NCBI GenBank assembly: GCA_021773395.1
Contig: JAJFKB010000024.1
Coordinates: forward strand, 1 to 64,000
DNA: 64,000 bases
Origin: Gammaproteobacteria bacterium
Lineage (GTDB): Bacteria > Pseudomonadota > Gammaproteobacteria > Pseudomonadales > IMCC2047
Reading direction: 5' to 3'
Shown: piece by piece, positions 1-7,945 of the stretch
How the letters are laid out: each line of letters starts with the position of its first letter
Numbering within the stretch: the stretch's first letter is position 1
Notes under the pieces: generated by a model
Databases searched by the model: none
What the model saw: the letters and a program-made list of their open reading frames with translations, nothing else
Told to the model about the DNA's origin: nothing
Position numbers and translations under genes: made by a program

Positions 1-74
1 TGCTCCAGAACCAGGGCTACCGCCTCAGCTTTAAATTCCTTCGGGTATTGCTTATAACTACGTTTCATTCCCAT
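1..74 (-). CDS. IS3-family transposase OrfA, N-terminus only
   Basis: The minus strand from 74 reads MGMKRSYKQYPKEFKAEA and continues off the window. This is the usual opening of an IS3-family OrfA, a small helix-turn-helix protein that binds the element's ends and is normally made as an OrfAB fusion by frameshifting. An AAGGTG ribosome-binding site lies five bases before the ATG at 74, which favours this start over the in-frame ATG at 68. About 24 codons are visible, so nothing can be said about intactness. Confidence 0.65.
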   Translation of the reverse strand, partial: MGMKRSYKQYPKEFKAEAVALVLE

Positions 75-140
75 AATGACACCTTAATGTTTGACGATTA
101 TTGTCTCTCATTAATGTGTCCGGTTCTATTAGGCCAGAAC
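1..140 (-). mobile_element. End of an IS3-family insertion sequence (cut by window edge)
   Basis: The minus strand reads into the start of an IS3-type OrfA, and the upstream sequence resembles an IS3-family terminus, with TGTTCTGGCCTAATAGAACC near position 140 followed by a short leader. Only one end is in the window, so the inverted repeat cannot be verified and the outer boundary (about 140) is approximate. The element borders the cassette-like region to its right. Confidence 0.6.
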
Positions 141-479
141 ACTCTGACTTATACTCTAGCAGATTACAATTACTGGGCGAAATTAATCGAATCTTTTAAT
201 TTTTAGCACTGATTCTTAGATCATAGATGGCATTTTGATGGGAAATAAATGCGCCCCCTTTCAACGTGATAACTGTAGCGAGGGAAAAACCAAACAGCAT
301 TATTGAATGCTTTTGATCAAAGACTAAACATTGTTGTACTATTGTGATGTTATTGATCACGGTATATAGGGAGGTAACCGGATGAACATTTCTAATCGTC
401 CTTCCTGAATACAATTAAAAAAAATACTATAGGCGGATTCAATCGAGTCTGGCTCTATTAGCTTAAAGTGGGGAAAGAT
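141..479. other. AT-rich stretch without a convincing gene
   Basis: This stretch lies between the IS3 end and the Nudix-like gene. A 72-codon open frame on the minus strand has no ribosome-binding site and no recognisable sequence, so I do not call it. The promoter of the following gene presumably lies in 380-470, but no clear -35/-10 pair stands out. Confidence 0.5.
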
Positions 480-1541
480 ATGGATATGGATATAAATCAG
501 ATAACTCTTGCAACAAGTATTCTTGCGAATTTAATCACAGAGGTTGGTAAAAAAGGGCCAAAATTTATCTCTGTAAAAAAGGATGAATTCTTAAATTACG
601 ATGCTGCTTTTTCACTATCAAAATACCGCAGGTCTCATTCGGTAACCCCCTTTATTCCTTACGAGCTGGAATGCTTATTGTTGAACGCAAACAAGGAGAT
701 TGATATCTCGGTTATAGGCAATGATTTTACCCTAGAGCCACCTAATGAGCACTGGAAAATAGTTTCAGAAAACGCATTCGATGCATTTAGAGAAAAAGGT
801 AGAGCTAGTGAGGATGGGTCGGCAATTCGTCTTCAAAATATATCCGAGTCTAAAAACACAATAACCCTGCATATTCAAAAGGCAGGATATTTTGATCAAG
901 CTAGATCTAATCTCGTGCTTGATTATTCTCAAAGTGGCGCACGTTTTAAGTCTCTTAGAACAATGCTAAGTGAGTTTTATCCTGACGAATTACCTCCTTT
1001 GAGTGCACCTTTTCTTGCTAATACTGTTGGCGTAGCAACTGTTATATTTTATGAAATAGATGGCACTTGGATGCCATATATGGTTAAGCGAGCTAAGAAT
1101 GTTGGTGTTTTCCCTGGAGGGTTACATTGCACTTCTTCGGGCGTCGCTAAGTGGCCCAAATATCAGGATAATTTCAATTCCTTTTTTCTAGATCATATGT
1201 ATAGAGAAATATTTGAGGAAGTTGGTCTTTTGGAAAACGATGTGTTTGATATGAAACCCATTGCATTATGCAGGGAGTTCTCAAGAGCTGGAAAACCACA
1301 AATATTCTTTGCAGCTAAGACAGAATTAAAACCTGAAGAGTTAAGAAACAAGAGACAAAAAGCAATTAAATGGGCAAAAGATCATGGGCTTAGAAAGGAA
1401 ATTAAAGACGGACTGTTTGTATCGGAGATAGTAAAATCCTCAGATGAATTACTAGACAATGTTAAAAAATATTCGCTCACACTGGAAGGGATAGCAAGTC
1501 TCTATTTTGGAAAGCTTTATCTAGATAGCTTCGAGCAATAA
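480..1541 (+). CDS. Nudix-like domain protein, probable cassette gene
   Basis: Protein of about 353 residues. Its C-terminal half contains a divergent Nudix box: a GVFPGGLH segment followed by REIFEEVGL, which supplies the REUXEEXGU half. The spacing between the Gly part and the REIFEEVGL part is longer than in the classic 23-residue box, so the fold is likely but hydrolase activity is uncertain. The N-terminal 170 residues match nothing I recognise. The start is ATG 480 because a GGGGA ribosome-binding site sits just upstream; an in-frame GTG at 468 is less likely. The gene is much more AT-rich than the core genes on the right and is followed by attC-like sequence, which fits an integron cassette. 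No substrate can be proposed. Confidence 0.55.
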   Translation: MDMDINQITLATSILANLITEVGKKGPKFISVKKDEFLNYDAAFSLSKYRRSHSVTPFIPYELECLLLNANKEIDISVIGNDFTLEPPNEHWKIVSENAFDAFREKGRASEDGSAIRLQNISESKNTITLHIQKAGYFDQARSNLVLDYSQSGARFKSLRTMLSEFYPDELPPLSAPFLANTVGVATVIFYEIDGTWMPYMVKRAKNVGVFPGGLHCTSSGVAKWPKYQDNFNSFFLDHMYREIFEEVGLLENDVFDMKPIALCREFSRAGKPQIFFAAKTELKPEELRNKRQKAIKWAKDHGLRKEIKDGLFVSEIVKSSDELLDNVKKYSLTLEGIASLYFGKLYLDSFEQ

Positions 1542-1544
1542 GTG

Positions 1545-1725
1545 TTAACAAATTGCTCAAGCAGGTCATTCAATTTCACTTCGTTCCACCAGTTTGTCTA
1601 TTAGCAAGGCTCTAGGCTATATCGAATTTGGAGAATAGATGATTTTAAGGGGTTATTCTTTAACAACTGAACTAAATGCGCCTAACAAGCGATCAAGCAG
1701 CCCCCAAGTCTGCATTTATCGCTAA
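1545..1725 (+). other. Degenerate attC-like sequence between cassettes
   Basis: Right after the Nudix-like gene the sequence reads GTTAACAAATTGCTCAAGCA, much like the left half of an attC site. A second left half, GCGCCTAACAAGCGATC, occurs at about 1,679-1,695, with the AGCGAT/ATCGCT arms expected of an attC stem. Neither has a clear right half ending in GTTRRRY, so these are probably damaged or partial sites. Confidence 0.35.
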
Positions 1726-1956
1726 ATGATCTCTACTATGGCAAACAAACAAAAATACTTACTAAAAATCTTAGGAGTAATCTTCGGGCTAGGGGTTTTT
1801 GTACTATTAGCACAGTTTATTCCTGAGGGTACGAGGAGCGATAGTAAATTAGCACTTTGGTTGTTTGCCTTCACAATAGCTTTCTTTGTTGCAAAAACTG
1901 GGGTCAGATTAGACTTTTCAATGACATCCTTCAGCCTAGGGGTGGAGAAAGTTTAA
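1726..1956 (+). CDS. Small hypothetical membrane protein
   Basis: A 76-residue protein with two hydrophobic segments, at about residues 13-31 and 43-58, separated by a short charged loop; probably a two-helix inner-membrane protein. No family is recognised. Translation could start at ATG 1726 or ATG 1738. Its last 18 codons lie inside a REP-like inverted repeat (1,901-1,964), so the natural C-terminus may have been replaced by the repeat. It sits between two attC-like regions. Confidence 0.35.
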   Translation: MISTMANKQKYLLKILGVIFGLGVFVLLAQFIPEGTRSDSKLALWLFAFTIAFFVAKTGVRLDFSMTSFSLGVEKV

Positions 1957-1964
1957 TCTGACCC
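1901..1964. repeat. REP-like long inverted repeat
   Basis: GGGTCAGATTA at 1,901-1,911 is exactly complementary to TAATCTGACCC at 1,954-1,964. Pairing continues imperfectly inward (ACTTTtC against GAAAGT). Palindromes beginning GGGTCAGA are common in gammaproteobacteria as REP-type elements spread by RAYT transposases. No RAYT gene is visible here. Confidence 0.5.
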
Positions 1965-2034
1965 TATTGGTTCTCTCATACTTGTTACCGGTCTCTGTAA
2001 AGGAACCTGCACAGCAACGAGCTACTGCAAAAGG

Positions 2035-2054
2035 CCTTCGGTGGCCACCGAAGG
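2035..2054. repeat. Perfect 20-bp palindrome
   Basis: CCTTCGGTGGCCACCGAAGG is fully self-complementary without a loop. It lies in a gene-free stretch between the small membrane protein and the next attC-like site. Its role is unknown. Confidence 0.5.
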
Positions 2055-2112
2055 TGGGCCTCAATTTACCCGTTTCGAAAAGGAATTTGAAAGAATGAAT
2101 CCAAAAAAACAA

Positions 2113-2159
2113 CCATACAAGCAAAGGCAGCGGATAAACCGCTGCTTTGGGCGTTAGGT
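2113..2159 (+). other. attC-like recombination site before the HEPN-like gene
   Basis: The right half ends in GGGCGTTAGG, matching the GTTRRRY consensus. The inner stem CAAAGGCAGCGG pairs with CCGCTGCTTTG, leaving one unpaired G, as expected of extrahelical bases. The left half CCATACAAG differs from the usual CCTAACAAG at two bases. The HEPN-like ORF starts six bases further on, the normal layout of a cassette. Confidence 0.55.
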
Positions 2160-2165
2160 GAAAGC

Positions 2166-2693
2166 ATGGATTATAGAATGGTAGTAGATTCAGAGCTTTT
2201 AGAGTTGAGCATTCCTGAAAGGTTTGTTGCTTATGCAGAAGCCTATTGCAATGGTGCAATTGCCTTAACAGATCAAATGAAAGGAAGTGAGGAAAAGAAC
2301 ACTTGGGCCAATGCTGCCGTAGTGTTAATGCTTTCTTCTCACTCAGCAGAACTTCTTATGAAGGGCATGATTCTTCACCGACATCCCGACAAAAATCTAA
2401 ACAATACTCATGATTTGGATAGGCTTAGTAAAATTTATGATGAAGTCTATTCTGAGGAAAAATACAGATTTGATATGCCATTTAAATCAGACTACTTGGG
2501 TATGTCAGATGCTGAAATTGAAATTTTCAAAAAAAACCAGAAACCGCCAGCCCCTAGTATTCTATATAGATATCCAACCAAAACAGGAAAATCTGAATGG
2601 GACGGAGCTTTTGGCTTTGAGGCCGCATCATATATACCTATAATCAATCAACTCTTGTCAGATATCGTGAGGCTGAGAAATTGTATCACCTAA
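2166..2693 (+). CDS. HEPN-like hypothetical protein in an integron-type cassette
   Basis: A 175-residue, mostly helical protein. The central segment, with SSHSAELLMKGMIL followed by an NNTHDLDRL stretch at about residues 58-86, resembles HEPN-domain proteins, in which helices carry a polar catalytic motif and a conserved HDL. A clear RX4-6H motif is not obvious, so RNase activity is not claimed. HEPN proteins often belong to toxin-antitoxin or defence systems, but no antitoxin partner is next to it. The gene fills the space between two attC-like sites, and its TAA stop lies inside the downstream one. Confidence 0.5.
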   Translation: MDYRMVVDSELLELSIPERFVAYAEAYCNGAIALTDQMKGSEEKNTWANAAVVLMLSSHSAELLMKGMILHRHPDKNLNNTHDLDRLSKIYDEVYSEEKYRFDMPFKSDYLGMSDAEIEIFKKNQKPPAPSILYRYPTKTGKSEWDGAFGFEAASYIPIINQLLSDIVRLRNCIT

Positions 2694-2744
2694 CAAGTTT
2701 AGGCGAGCGACGCAAAAAAGCGCGCGCCTGCTAAAAGCGTTAGC
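2687..2744 (+). other. attC recombination site after the HEPN-like gene
   Basis: The site begins CACCTAACAAG (RYYYAAC type) and ends AAGCGTTAGC (GTTRRRY type). The inner arms TTTAGGCGAGCG and CGCGCGCCTGCTAAA pair with a three-base bulge, the asymmetry typical of attC. It is the best formed of the attC-like sites here. No integron integrase gene lies in the window, so the cluster is either the far end of an integron or an orphan array. Confidence 0.65.
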
Positions 2745-2853
2745 ATTCCGTGTTACCCACAAATATATTCTGTAAGCTGTTTACTATACGTCTACTATAA
2801 ATATTTAAAGAAGTAAGCTGGACGCTAAAAAATAGTTAACTTGTTGATTTTTA

Positions 2854-2910
2854 TGGTGCCCGGGGCCAGAACCGAATCGGCACGGTATCAAATACCGAGG
2901 GATTTTAAGT
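2854..2910 (-). pseudogene. 3' fragment of a tRNA-Leu(TAA) gene
   Basis: On the minus strand, 57 bases run from the anticodon loop (ACTTAAAATCC, anticodon TAA) through a perfect long variable arm (CGGTAT-TTG-ATACCG), a T arm and CCCCGGGCACCA. The 5' half is absent, and the T stem has one mismatch and one G-T pair. This is what remains when a tyrosine integrase recombines in the anticodon loop, so it is read as an attachment scar of another element. It is not a working tRNA gene. Confidence 0.75.
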
Positions 2911-2979
2911 ACCTGACTTTCTTCTCACTATTTGTCTACATTGCGTCTACACAAACAAAAATAAAAAATATTTACAGAT

Positions 2980-3043
2980 CTAACTTATTGATTTAATTGG
3001 TGGGTCGTCAGGGAATCGAACCCTGGACCTATGGATTAAGAGT
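2980..3043 (-). other. attL: displaced 3' part of tRNA-Lys(CTT)
   Basis: Bases 2,998-3,043 are the 3' 46 nt of tRNA-Lys(CTT), anticodon loop to CCA, on the minus strand. Matching continues into the flank, so 2,980-3,043 aligns with 42,491-42,554 without gaps and with five mismatches over 64 bases. The 3' acceptor strand ACGACCC pairs perfectly with the 5' strand GGGTCGT of the intact gene at 42,578-42,584. This suggests it is the original host 3' end, displaced by integration. Confidence 0.8.
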
Positions 3044-3212
3044 AAGCTCTGATAATTCATTATCTTTATTAATCAATGTGTTATGTGGACGTCCGTAGCA
3101 GCTTTTGTATAACTGAGTATAACGAAGTAGAACTCAAACACGTAAAAATCACGCACGTATAACCACTATTGAGTTCTATTTACATTAGTACCTTCTGAGG
3201 CCCACCCCTTTT

Positions 3213-4175
3213 TTACTGTGCAAAATCAATAATAGGAACCCAGTTTTCTGCCCAGGTGCGATTGGAACTTTCCCCCATGGCGGACAGAGATGTTGTCAGA
3301 AATTCAATGAACACCCTGACCTTGGCGGGTAAATAATCACGCTTTGGATAAATTGCAAACACGCCACTATCTGGTTGTAGAGGCCTGAAGTAAGGGTAGA
3401 GGGAAGCTAGGGCGCCACTGTTCAAGCCCTTTTTGGCAAGAAAGTGGGGTAATTGAGCAAAACCCAAACCATCGGCACACATATACGCCATCGCTTCGCC
3501 ATCATCGGTGATATGACTCCGTTCTAATTCACAGGGGAGATATTCACCTTTATCATCTGGCAAAAAAACAGGCTGTAGCTGTTGCGTCTCTTTGATACGG
3601 AAACCAATCCACTGATGCTGTTGAAAGTCTTCGGAACAACGCGGCGTTCCGTGTGCCTCCAGGTATTGCGGTGACGCACAGATGAAAAAATCCATTGGGC
3701 TGAGACGCCTGGCCACCAGACGACTGTCTTCCACGTAGCCTGTACGCAAGGCAACATCAATGTTGTTCTCAATAATATCCACGTGTAAATCATTGATCTC
3801 AAGCTCCAGTTTGATGGCCGGGTACTGTTGGCAAAATGCTCGTAACAAGGGGCGCAGATAGAGGTGGCCGTAGCAAACAGCCGAATTGATACGCAGGGTA
3901 CCGCTGGGAGAATCATTTAAATGCCTTAACTCGTCTTCGCAGGAGGAGAGGTCTTGAATCATCTTGCGCACGGTGTGGGCATAGCGCTTGCCTACCGCAG
4001 TAATGCGTAACTGTCGGGTCGAACGCTGGAAGAGAGTCAAACCCAGCTGAGCTTCCAGACGACCGATTGCCTTACTGACCGTGGATGGGTCTGTGTTACA
4101 CGTTCTTGCTGCTGCCGCGAAGCTGCCACCATCATAAGTGGCTAAAAATATTTTTAAAGACCGCAGTTTATCCAT
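3213..4175 (-). CDS. LysR-family transcriptional regulator
   Basis: About 320 residues. The N-terminal helix-turn-helix (MDKLRSLKIFLATYDGGSF, then a DPSTVSKAIGRLE recognition region) is followed by a LysR effector-binding domain. I take ATG 4175 as the start because MDKLRS is where such proteins usually begin; an in-frame ATG nine codons upstream also exists, and neither has a strong ribosome-binding site. The gene is transcribed away from the MFS gene at 4308, so it probably controls that transporter and the two small genes after it. The effector is unknown. Confidence 0.85.
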   Translation of the reverse strand: MDKLRSLKIFLATYDGGSFAAAARTCNTDPSTVSKAIGRLEAQLGLTLFQRSTRQLRITAVGKRYAHTVRKMIQDLSSCEDELRHLNDSPSGTLRINSAVCYGHLYLRPLLRAFCQQYPAIKLELEINDLHVDIIENNIDVALRTGYVEDSRLVARRLSPMDFFICASPQYLEAHGTPRCSEDFQQHQWIGFRIKETQQLQPVFLPDDKGEYLPCELERSHITDDGEAMAYMCADGLGFAQLPHFLAKKGLNSGALASLYPYFRPLQPDSGVFAIYPKRDYLPAKVRVFIEFLTTSLSAMGESSNRTWAENWVPIIDFAQ

Positions 4176-4307
4176 TGGCTGAGTATAACAAACGAAGATC
4201 ATGAATAATATTCACGACTCTTAGGGATGTCGGTCTATTTTTATATATTTTCAGCGCTATAAAATTCAACAACTGACGACAGACAACGTTACTTAAATAA
4301 GGCATTT

Positions 4308-5504
4308 TTGTTGAAACACTTTATATTGGAAAAAGTACCCGTCAATAGCCCCCTTGCCTACTTTTTCCTCGCTTTTATAGCCATGGCGGGCCTTTCTTAC
4401 ATTAACTTCTTACCGAGTGTCGTTAATGCGCTAGCAGGAGGTATCGGTTTCAGTGATGCTGAGGCGGGGCAGGTCGTTGCGATTAATGGCTATGGCGGTA
4501 TCGTGGGTAGTACCGGAGCTATTTTTTTAGTGCGTCGAATTCATTGGCAACGCGCCATGTTTGCGTTTTTAGCTGCGCTGACAGCCATTGACATAGGCAC
4601 TGTATGGATAGATGACTACAGTTTAATGCTTGGCTGGCGTTTTGTAGCTGGAACTGTAGGCGGGCTGTGTGTCGGTATTGCTTTTTCTGTGCTTGCCCGA
4701 TTAAACAATCCCGACCGAGCCTTTGGCCTCTTGTTGTTTGTGCAGTTTAGTATTGGATCCTTAGTCATTTACTTGTTGCCAGGGCTAGAAGCTCTACTTA
4801 GCGCGTATGCGGTTTTTTATGTTATGGCAAGCTTTGTATTGTTAAGCCTGGTTTTTCTGCTGTTTCTACCCTCTCGTCCTATAGACAGCAGGTCAACCAG
4901 ACAGTCTATACCTTTGTCCTGGCTACCTGGAAACACGCTGTTATTGTTGTTGGCCATCATATTCTATCAATGCGCCGCCAGTGCGATTTGGGCCTACGTG
5001 GGGCTCATCGGTCTCGGTGCTGGTTTTTCCGCTGAAAGTGTCAGTACGTATATCGCCACAACCGGGTTGTTAGGGCTGCCGGGTGCGATGTTGCCGGTGA
5101 TTAGCGGCAATCGTTTTGGTCGCTTGTATTGGGTTATAGCAGGTATTGCTCTGTCGATAACCGCTGCGGTACTGCTAAGTTTTTCACAACTTACCCCTCT
5201 TCTCTATGTTACCTCAATGGCCTTGCTGTTTTTTTCCTGGCCTGCGGTTCAGTCATATTTGTTAGCAGTAACGGCTGAGATGGACAATAGCGGGCGGCTT
5301 TCAACCATTGCAGCTGTTGTTGCCACTGTCGGTTTGGCGTCAGGGCCTCTGCTCGCTTCCAGCCTGCTGGATGATGGTAACTTTTCAGTGATGCTCTACA
5401 CCTGCGCCATGATTTTCTTATTGAGTTTTTTTCTACTATTCAAGCCTGTGCAGGCACAGAAAAAAGTGGGGGCAGTTGAATTGTCATTGCAATATCAATC
5501 CTGA
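4308..5504 (+). CDS. MFS transporter
   Basis: About 398 residues with roughly 12 hydrophobic segments, typical of the major facilitator superfamily. The first helix begins at about residue 16 (LAYFFLAFIAMAGL). There is no ATG before this helix, so the start must be TTG 4308 or the adjacent TTG 4311, with AAGG at 4299-4302 as ribosome-binding site. It resembles single-component MFS permeases of the YbfB type only loosely, and the substrate cannot be read from the sequence. It is divergent from the LysR gene and is followed at about 95 bp by the carboxymuconolactone-decarboxylase-like gene, suggesting a small inducible operon. Confidence 0.75.
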   Translation: MLKHFILEKVPVNSPLAYFFLAFIAMAGLSYINFLPSVVNALAGGIGFSDAEAGQVVAINGYGGIVGSTGAIFLVRRIHWQRAMFAFLAALTAIDIGTVWIDDYSLMLGWRFVAGTVGGLCVGIAFSVLARLNNPDRAFGLLLFVQFSIGSLVIYLLPGLEALLSAYAVFYVMASFVLLSLVFLLFLPSRPIDSRSTRQSIPLSWLPGNTLLLLLAIIFYQCAASAIWAYVGLIGLGAGFSAESVSTYIATTGLLGLPGAMLPVISGNRFGRLYWVIAGIALSITAAVLLSFSQLTPLLYVTSMALLFFSWPAVQSYLLAVTAEMDNSGRLSTIAAVVATVGLASGPLLASSLLDDGNFSVMLYTCAMIFLLSFFLLFKPVQAQKKVGAVELSLQYQS

Positions 5505-5599
5505 GGTCTACGAAATGGAGCATTGCTTGTCACAAAACTTTTCACAAAAGAATGCTCTGTTTCGCCTGAGGGTTACGTCAATAACTTAAGGTGAGAAAA

Positions 5600-6169
5600 A
5601 TGATTCGATATGTGTTCAACAAAATGCTGCTAGCGATGAAAAGACGTTACGATTACGACGTTCGTTATATGCAGGATATCCTGAAAACAGATCCAAGGGC
5701 GTTTTTAAAGTTTATGGGATTTCAAACTATGTCATCTCATTCGGGTAATTTGCCCGCCGGGCCGCTGTTTGCAGCCAGGGTACGCGCGATTATTTGGGAT
5801 GATTGCGGACCGTGCACACAATTGGTGGTTAATATGGCTTTGGAGGCAAAAATGAGCCCGGATATTGTGCGTGCGATTATTGATAGAGACTTGAGCAACC
5901 TGCCCGAGGACATCGCATTGGTGGTGCAGTTTACTGATCTTGTGTTGGCTCACAATCCTGAGGCGGATGATTTGCGTGAAAAAATACTAGGCTTATGGGG
6001 CAACAAAGGACTCATTGCGATTGCTTACAGCATCAGTTCCTGTCGAGTTTATCCTGCTCTGAAATATACCTTAGGATACGGTAAAGCCTGCAGCCGAATC
6101 AGAGTAAACGATTTATCTCTTGCGCCTAACCGGCAATCAGCATTAACCAGGAGGGCAGAGAATGTTTAA
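5600..6169 (+). CDS. Carboxymuconolactone decarboxylase/AhpD-like protein
   Basis: About 189 residues. The stretch ARVRAIIWDDCGPCTQLVVN (residues 59-78) is typical of the AhpD/CMD alpha-helical fold and carries a CxxC pair (C69, C72), the redox centre in peroxidase-type members. The ATG at 5600 is chosen because AAGGTG lies six to eleven bases upstream; an earlier GTG at 5591 overlaps that site. The stop overlaps the next gene by eight bases, so the two are probably translationally coupled. The C-terminal 30 residues are basic and unlike the family. It may act in thiol redox chemistry or as a decarboxylase; the sequence does not decide. Confidence 0.65.
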   Translation: MIRYVFNKMLLAMKRRYDYDVRYMQDILKTDPRAFLKFMGFQTMSSHSGNLPAGPLFAARVRAIIWDDCGPCTQLVVNMALEAKMSPDIVRAIIDRDLSNLPEDIALVVQFTDLVLAHNPEADDLREKILGLWGNKGLIAIAYSISSCRVYPALKYTLGYGKACSRIRVNDLSLAPNRQSALTRRAENV

Positions 6170-6578
6170 CCATACTATTTTTAACAACGTGGTCACCGGG
6201 GTAGCGATCCTGCTGGGATTAATAGCGTTAGGTAATGGCGTCTTTATGGCGGTCGCCCCTGAATCCTGGTATTGGCTGGTACCGGGCGTGCCAGACCGAG
6301 GGCCATTTAACCAGCATTTTGTACGGGATATTGGCATCAATTACATGTTGATAGGTGTGGCCTTTATTTATGGGTCTATTTACGCCAAGCATCGATTGCT
6401 GCTCTGGTTGGTGCCAACCGCTTGGCTGGTAGTTCACGCTATTTTCCATGTTTGGGAAGTTCTCGTTGGCATCTGTGGGCCCGAATCTCTGATTGTGGAT
6501 TTTGCCGGCGTGACATTACCTGCATTGTTGGGGCTGGGTTTGATCTATGGCCGCTATAGAGCTCAGGCGAGTGAATAA
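6162..6578 (+). CDS. Small integral membrane protein, unknown
   Basis: A 138-residue protein with about four hydrophobic segments (residues 10-30, 55-75, 80-100 and 112-130). No catalytic motif is seen. Its start overlaps the end of the AhpD-like gene by eight bases, so it belongs to the same short operon after the MFS gene. It could be an accessory membrane subunit, but I do not recognise the family. Confidence 0.6.
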   Translation: MFNHTIFNNVVTGVAILLGLIALGNGVFMAVAPESWYWLVPGVPDRGPFNQHFVRDIGINYMLIGVAFIYGSIYAKHRLLLWLVPTAWLVVHAIFHVWEVLVGICGPESLIVDFAGVTLPALLGLGLIYGRYRAQASE

Positions 6579-6755
6579 ATAGGTTGGTGTTTTTCGCTTT
6601 CTAAGCCTGGGTGTAACATTGGCCCTCATTACACCTGAACTCGATACGCAGCAAACGATTGAATGGCTAGACAACCCTCGCAGCTTAGGGACCTTTAGCC
6701 TTGAAACTGAGGTGGGTGAGTTTAATAACCGATCATTTCAACACACCTCTCCGTG

Positions 6756-6774
6756 TTGCCGATATTATCGGCAA
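6756..6774. promoter_or_regulatory. Perfect dyad, possible operator before the receptor relic
   Basis: TTGCCGATA-T-TATCGGCAA is a perfect 9-bp inverted repeat about 50 bases before the start of the TonB-receptor pseudogene. The position suits an operator of the formerly intact gene. The surrounding 6,579-6,824 holds no convincing gene. Confidence 0.4.
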
Positions 6775-6824
6775 ATCTTTAGTCCAATAAATAACCGGTG
6801 AGAAATCTATTTCTGGGAGCGTAA

Positions 6825-7945
6825 ATGAAAACATTGAAAGCACTACCGTCGGCAGTAAAACCTTTACTCGTTGGTGTTACGGCAATCTGTCTGACGATGA
6901 CTGCGGGGGTGGAGGTGTTTCTGGAAGAAATTATCGTTACCGCTCAAAAACGGACGGAAAACCTGCAGGAAGTGCCTGTATCGGTTATTGCTGGCGCAGA
7001 TATTCAAGCGCTTCGCTTGCGCGACGCGACAGACATTACGTCCCAAATTCAGAATCTGCAGTCAACAACGACAGCAGATAGTGGGTTCCCAACATTTTTA
7101 CTGCGTGGCGTAGCCATGAGTGACTTCAGCTTCAACCAGGCGAGTCCGGTTGCGACGTATATCGATGAAGTCTACAAAGGCAATCCCGCTTTGCAGGGCG
7201 TGTAGATTTTCGACCTGGAGCGAATTAAAATTCTGCGGGTCCCCAGGGAACCCTCTACGGCAAGAACTCAACTGGCGGTGCGGTCAATTTCATTTCCCTC
7301 AAACCGGCTTACGATACAATGAGTGCCGACTTTGCAGTGAGTTTCGAGAATTACAGCCAGAAGGAAGTGAGCGGTGCAGTTGGAACACCCATTCTGGAAG
7401 ATGTCCTGTCTGTGCGACTGGCCGGTACCTGGACAGAAGCAGACGGCTGGTTTGAAAACAAGCAACCCGGCCTGGATGATGGCAATGCGGTTGAGCAGTA
7501 CGGTGCACGCCTGACTGTCGCCTGGCAAGCAAGCGACACGCTGGAAGCTGTCCTTCGTTATACCCACACCGATAAGGACGCAGTGAACTACGGTATCCAG
7601 TCCCAATATTTCCGAAGCTGGAGTCGGTGGCGGTGCCTATGGGCTCTATAACGAGCTCGGTACGACAGCCCTCGTGGACTACCAGCGGGGAAACCTGGAT
7701 TACTTCGAATTTGAATCCGACCAGGACGAGCATAATGAGCTTTCGAATGACGCAGTCGCCTAGACTGTAAACTGGGACTTGAGCGACAGCTACACACTGA
7801 CGTCAATCACTTCGTGGGACGATGGGGGCATTACCAACCCGGAGGATTCAGATGGCTCACCACTGCATGTGATCAGGTCCCACTATTATGGTGAGGCAGA
7901 ACAATTAACCCAGGATCTGCGCATCACATCCACACGGCTGTTCTA
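6825..7945 (+). pseudogene. Decayed TonB-dependent receptor gene
   Basis: The start encodes a signal-like segment, then EEIIVTAQKRTENLQEVPVS, the normal opening of a TonB-dependent receptor plug domain (residues about 30-50). The frame is broken at least four times: TAG at 7,203, a shift near 7,240 (before a GTLYGKNSTGGAVNF segment), another near 7,605, and TAG at 7,761. Homology stops near 7,935, against the 3' end of the LysR gene. Roughly 370 codons of a protein usually of 700-800 residues remain, so most of the barrel is missing. It would have been an outer-membrane substrate receptor and cannot work now. Confidence 0.8.

Noticed and set aside
196-414. A 72-codon minus-strand gene
   Set aside because: It has no ribosome-binding site, no recognisable family and an atypical composition.
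1936-2259. A 107-codon minus-strand gene
   Set aside because: It runs antisense across a REP-like repeat, a palindrome, an attC-like site and the HEPN-like gene, with no protein likeness.
2854-3043. Functional tRNA-Leu and tRNA-Lys genes at the left boundary
   Set aside because: Both lack their 5' halves and cannot form an acceptor stem or D arm.
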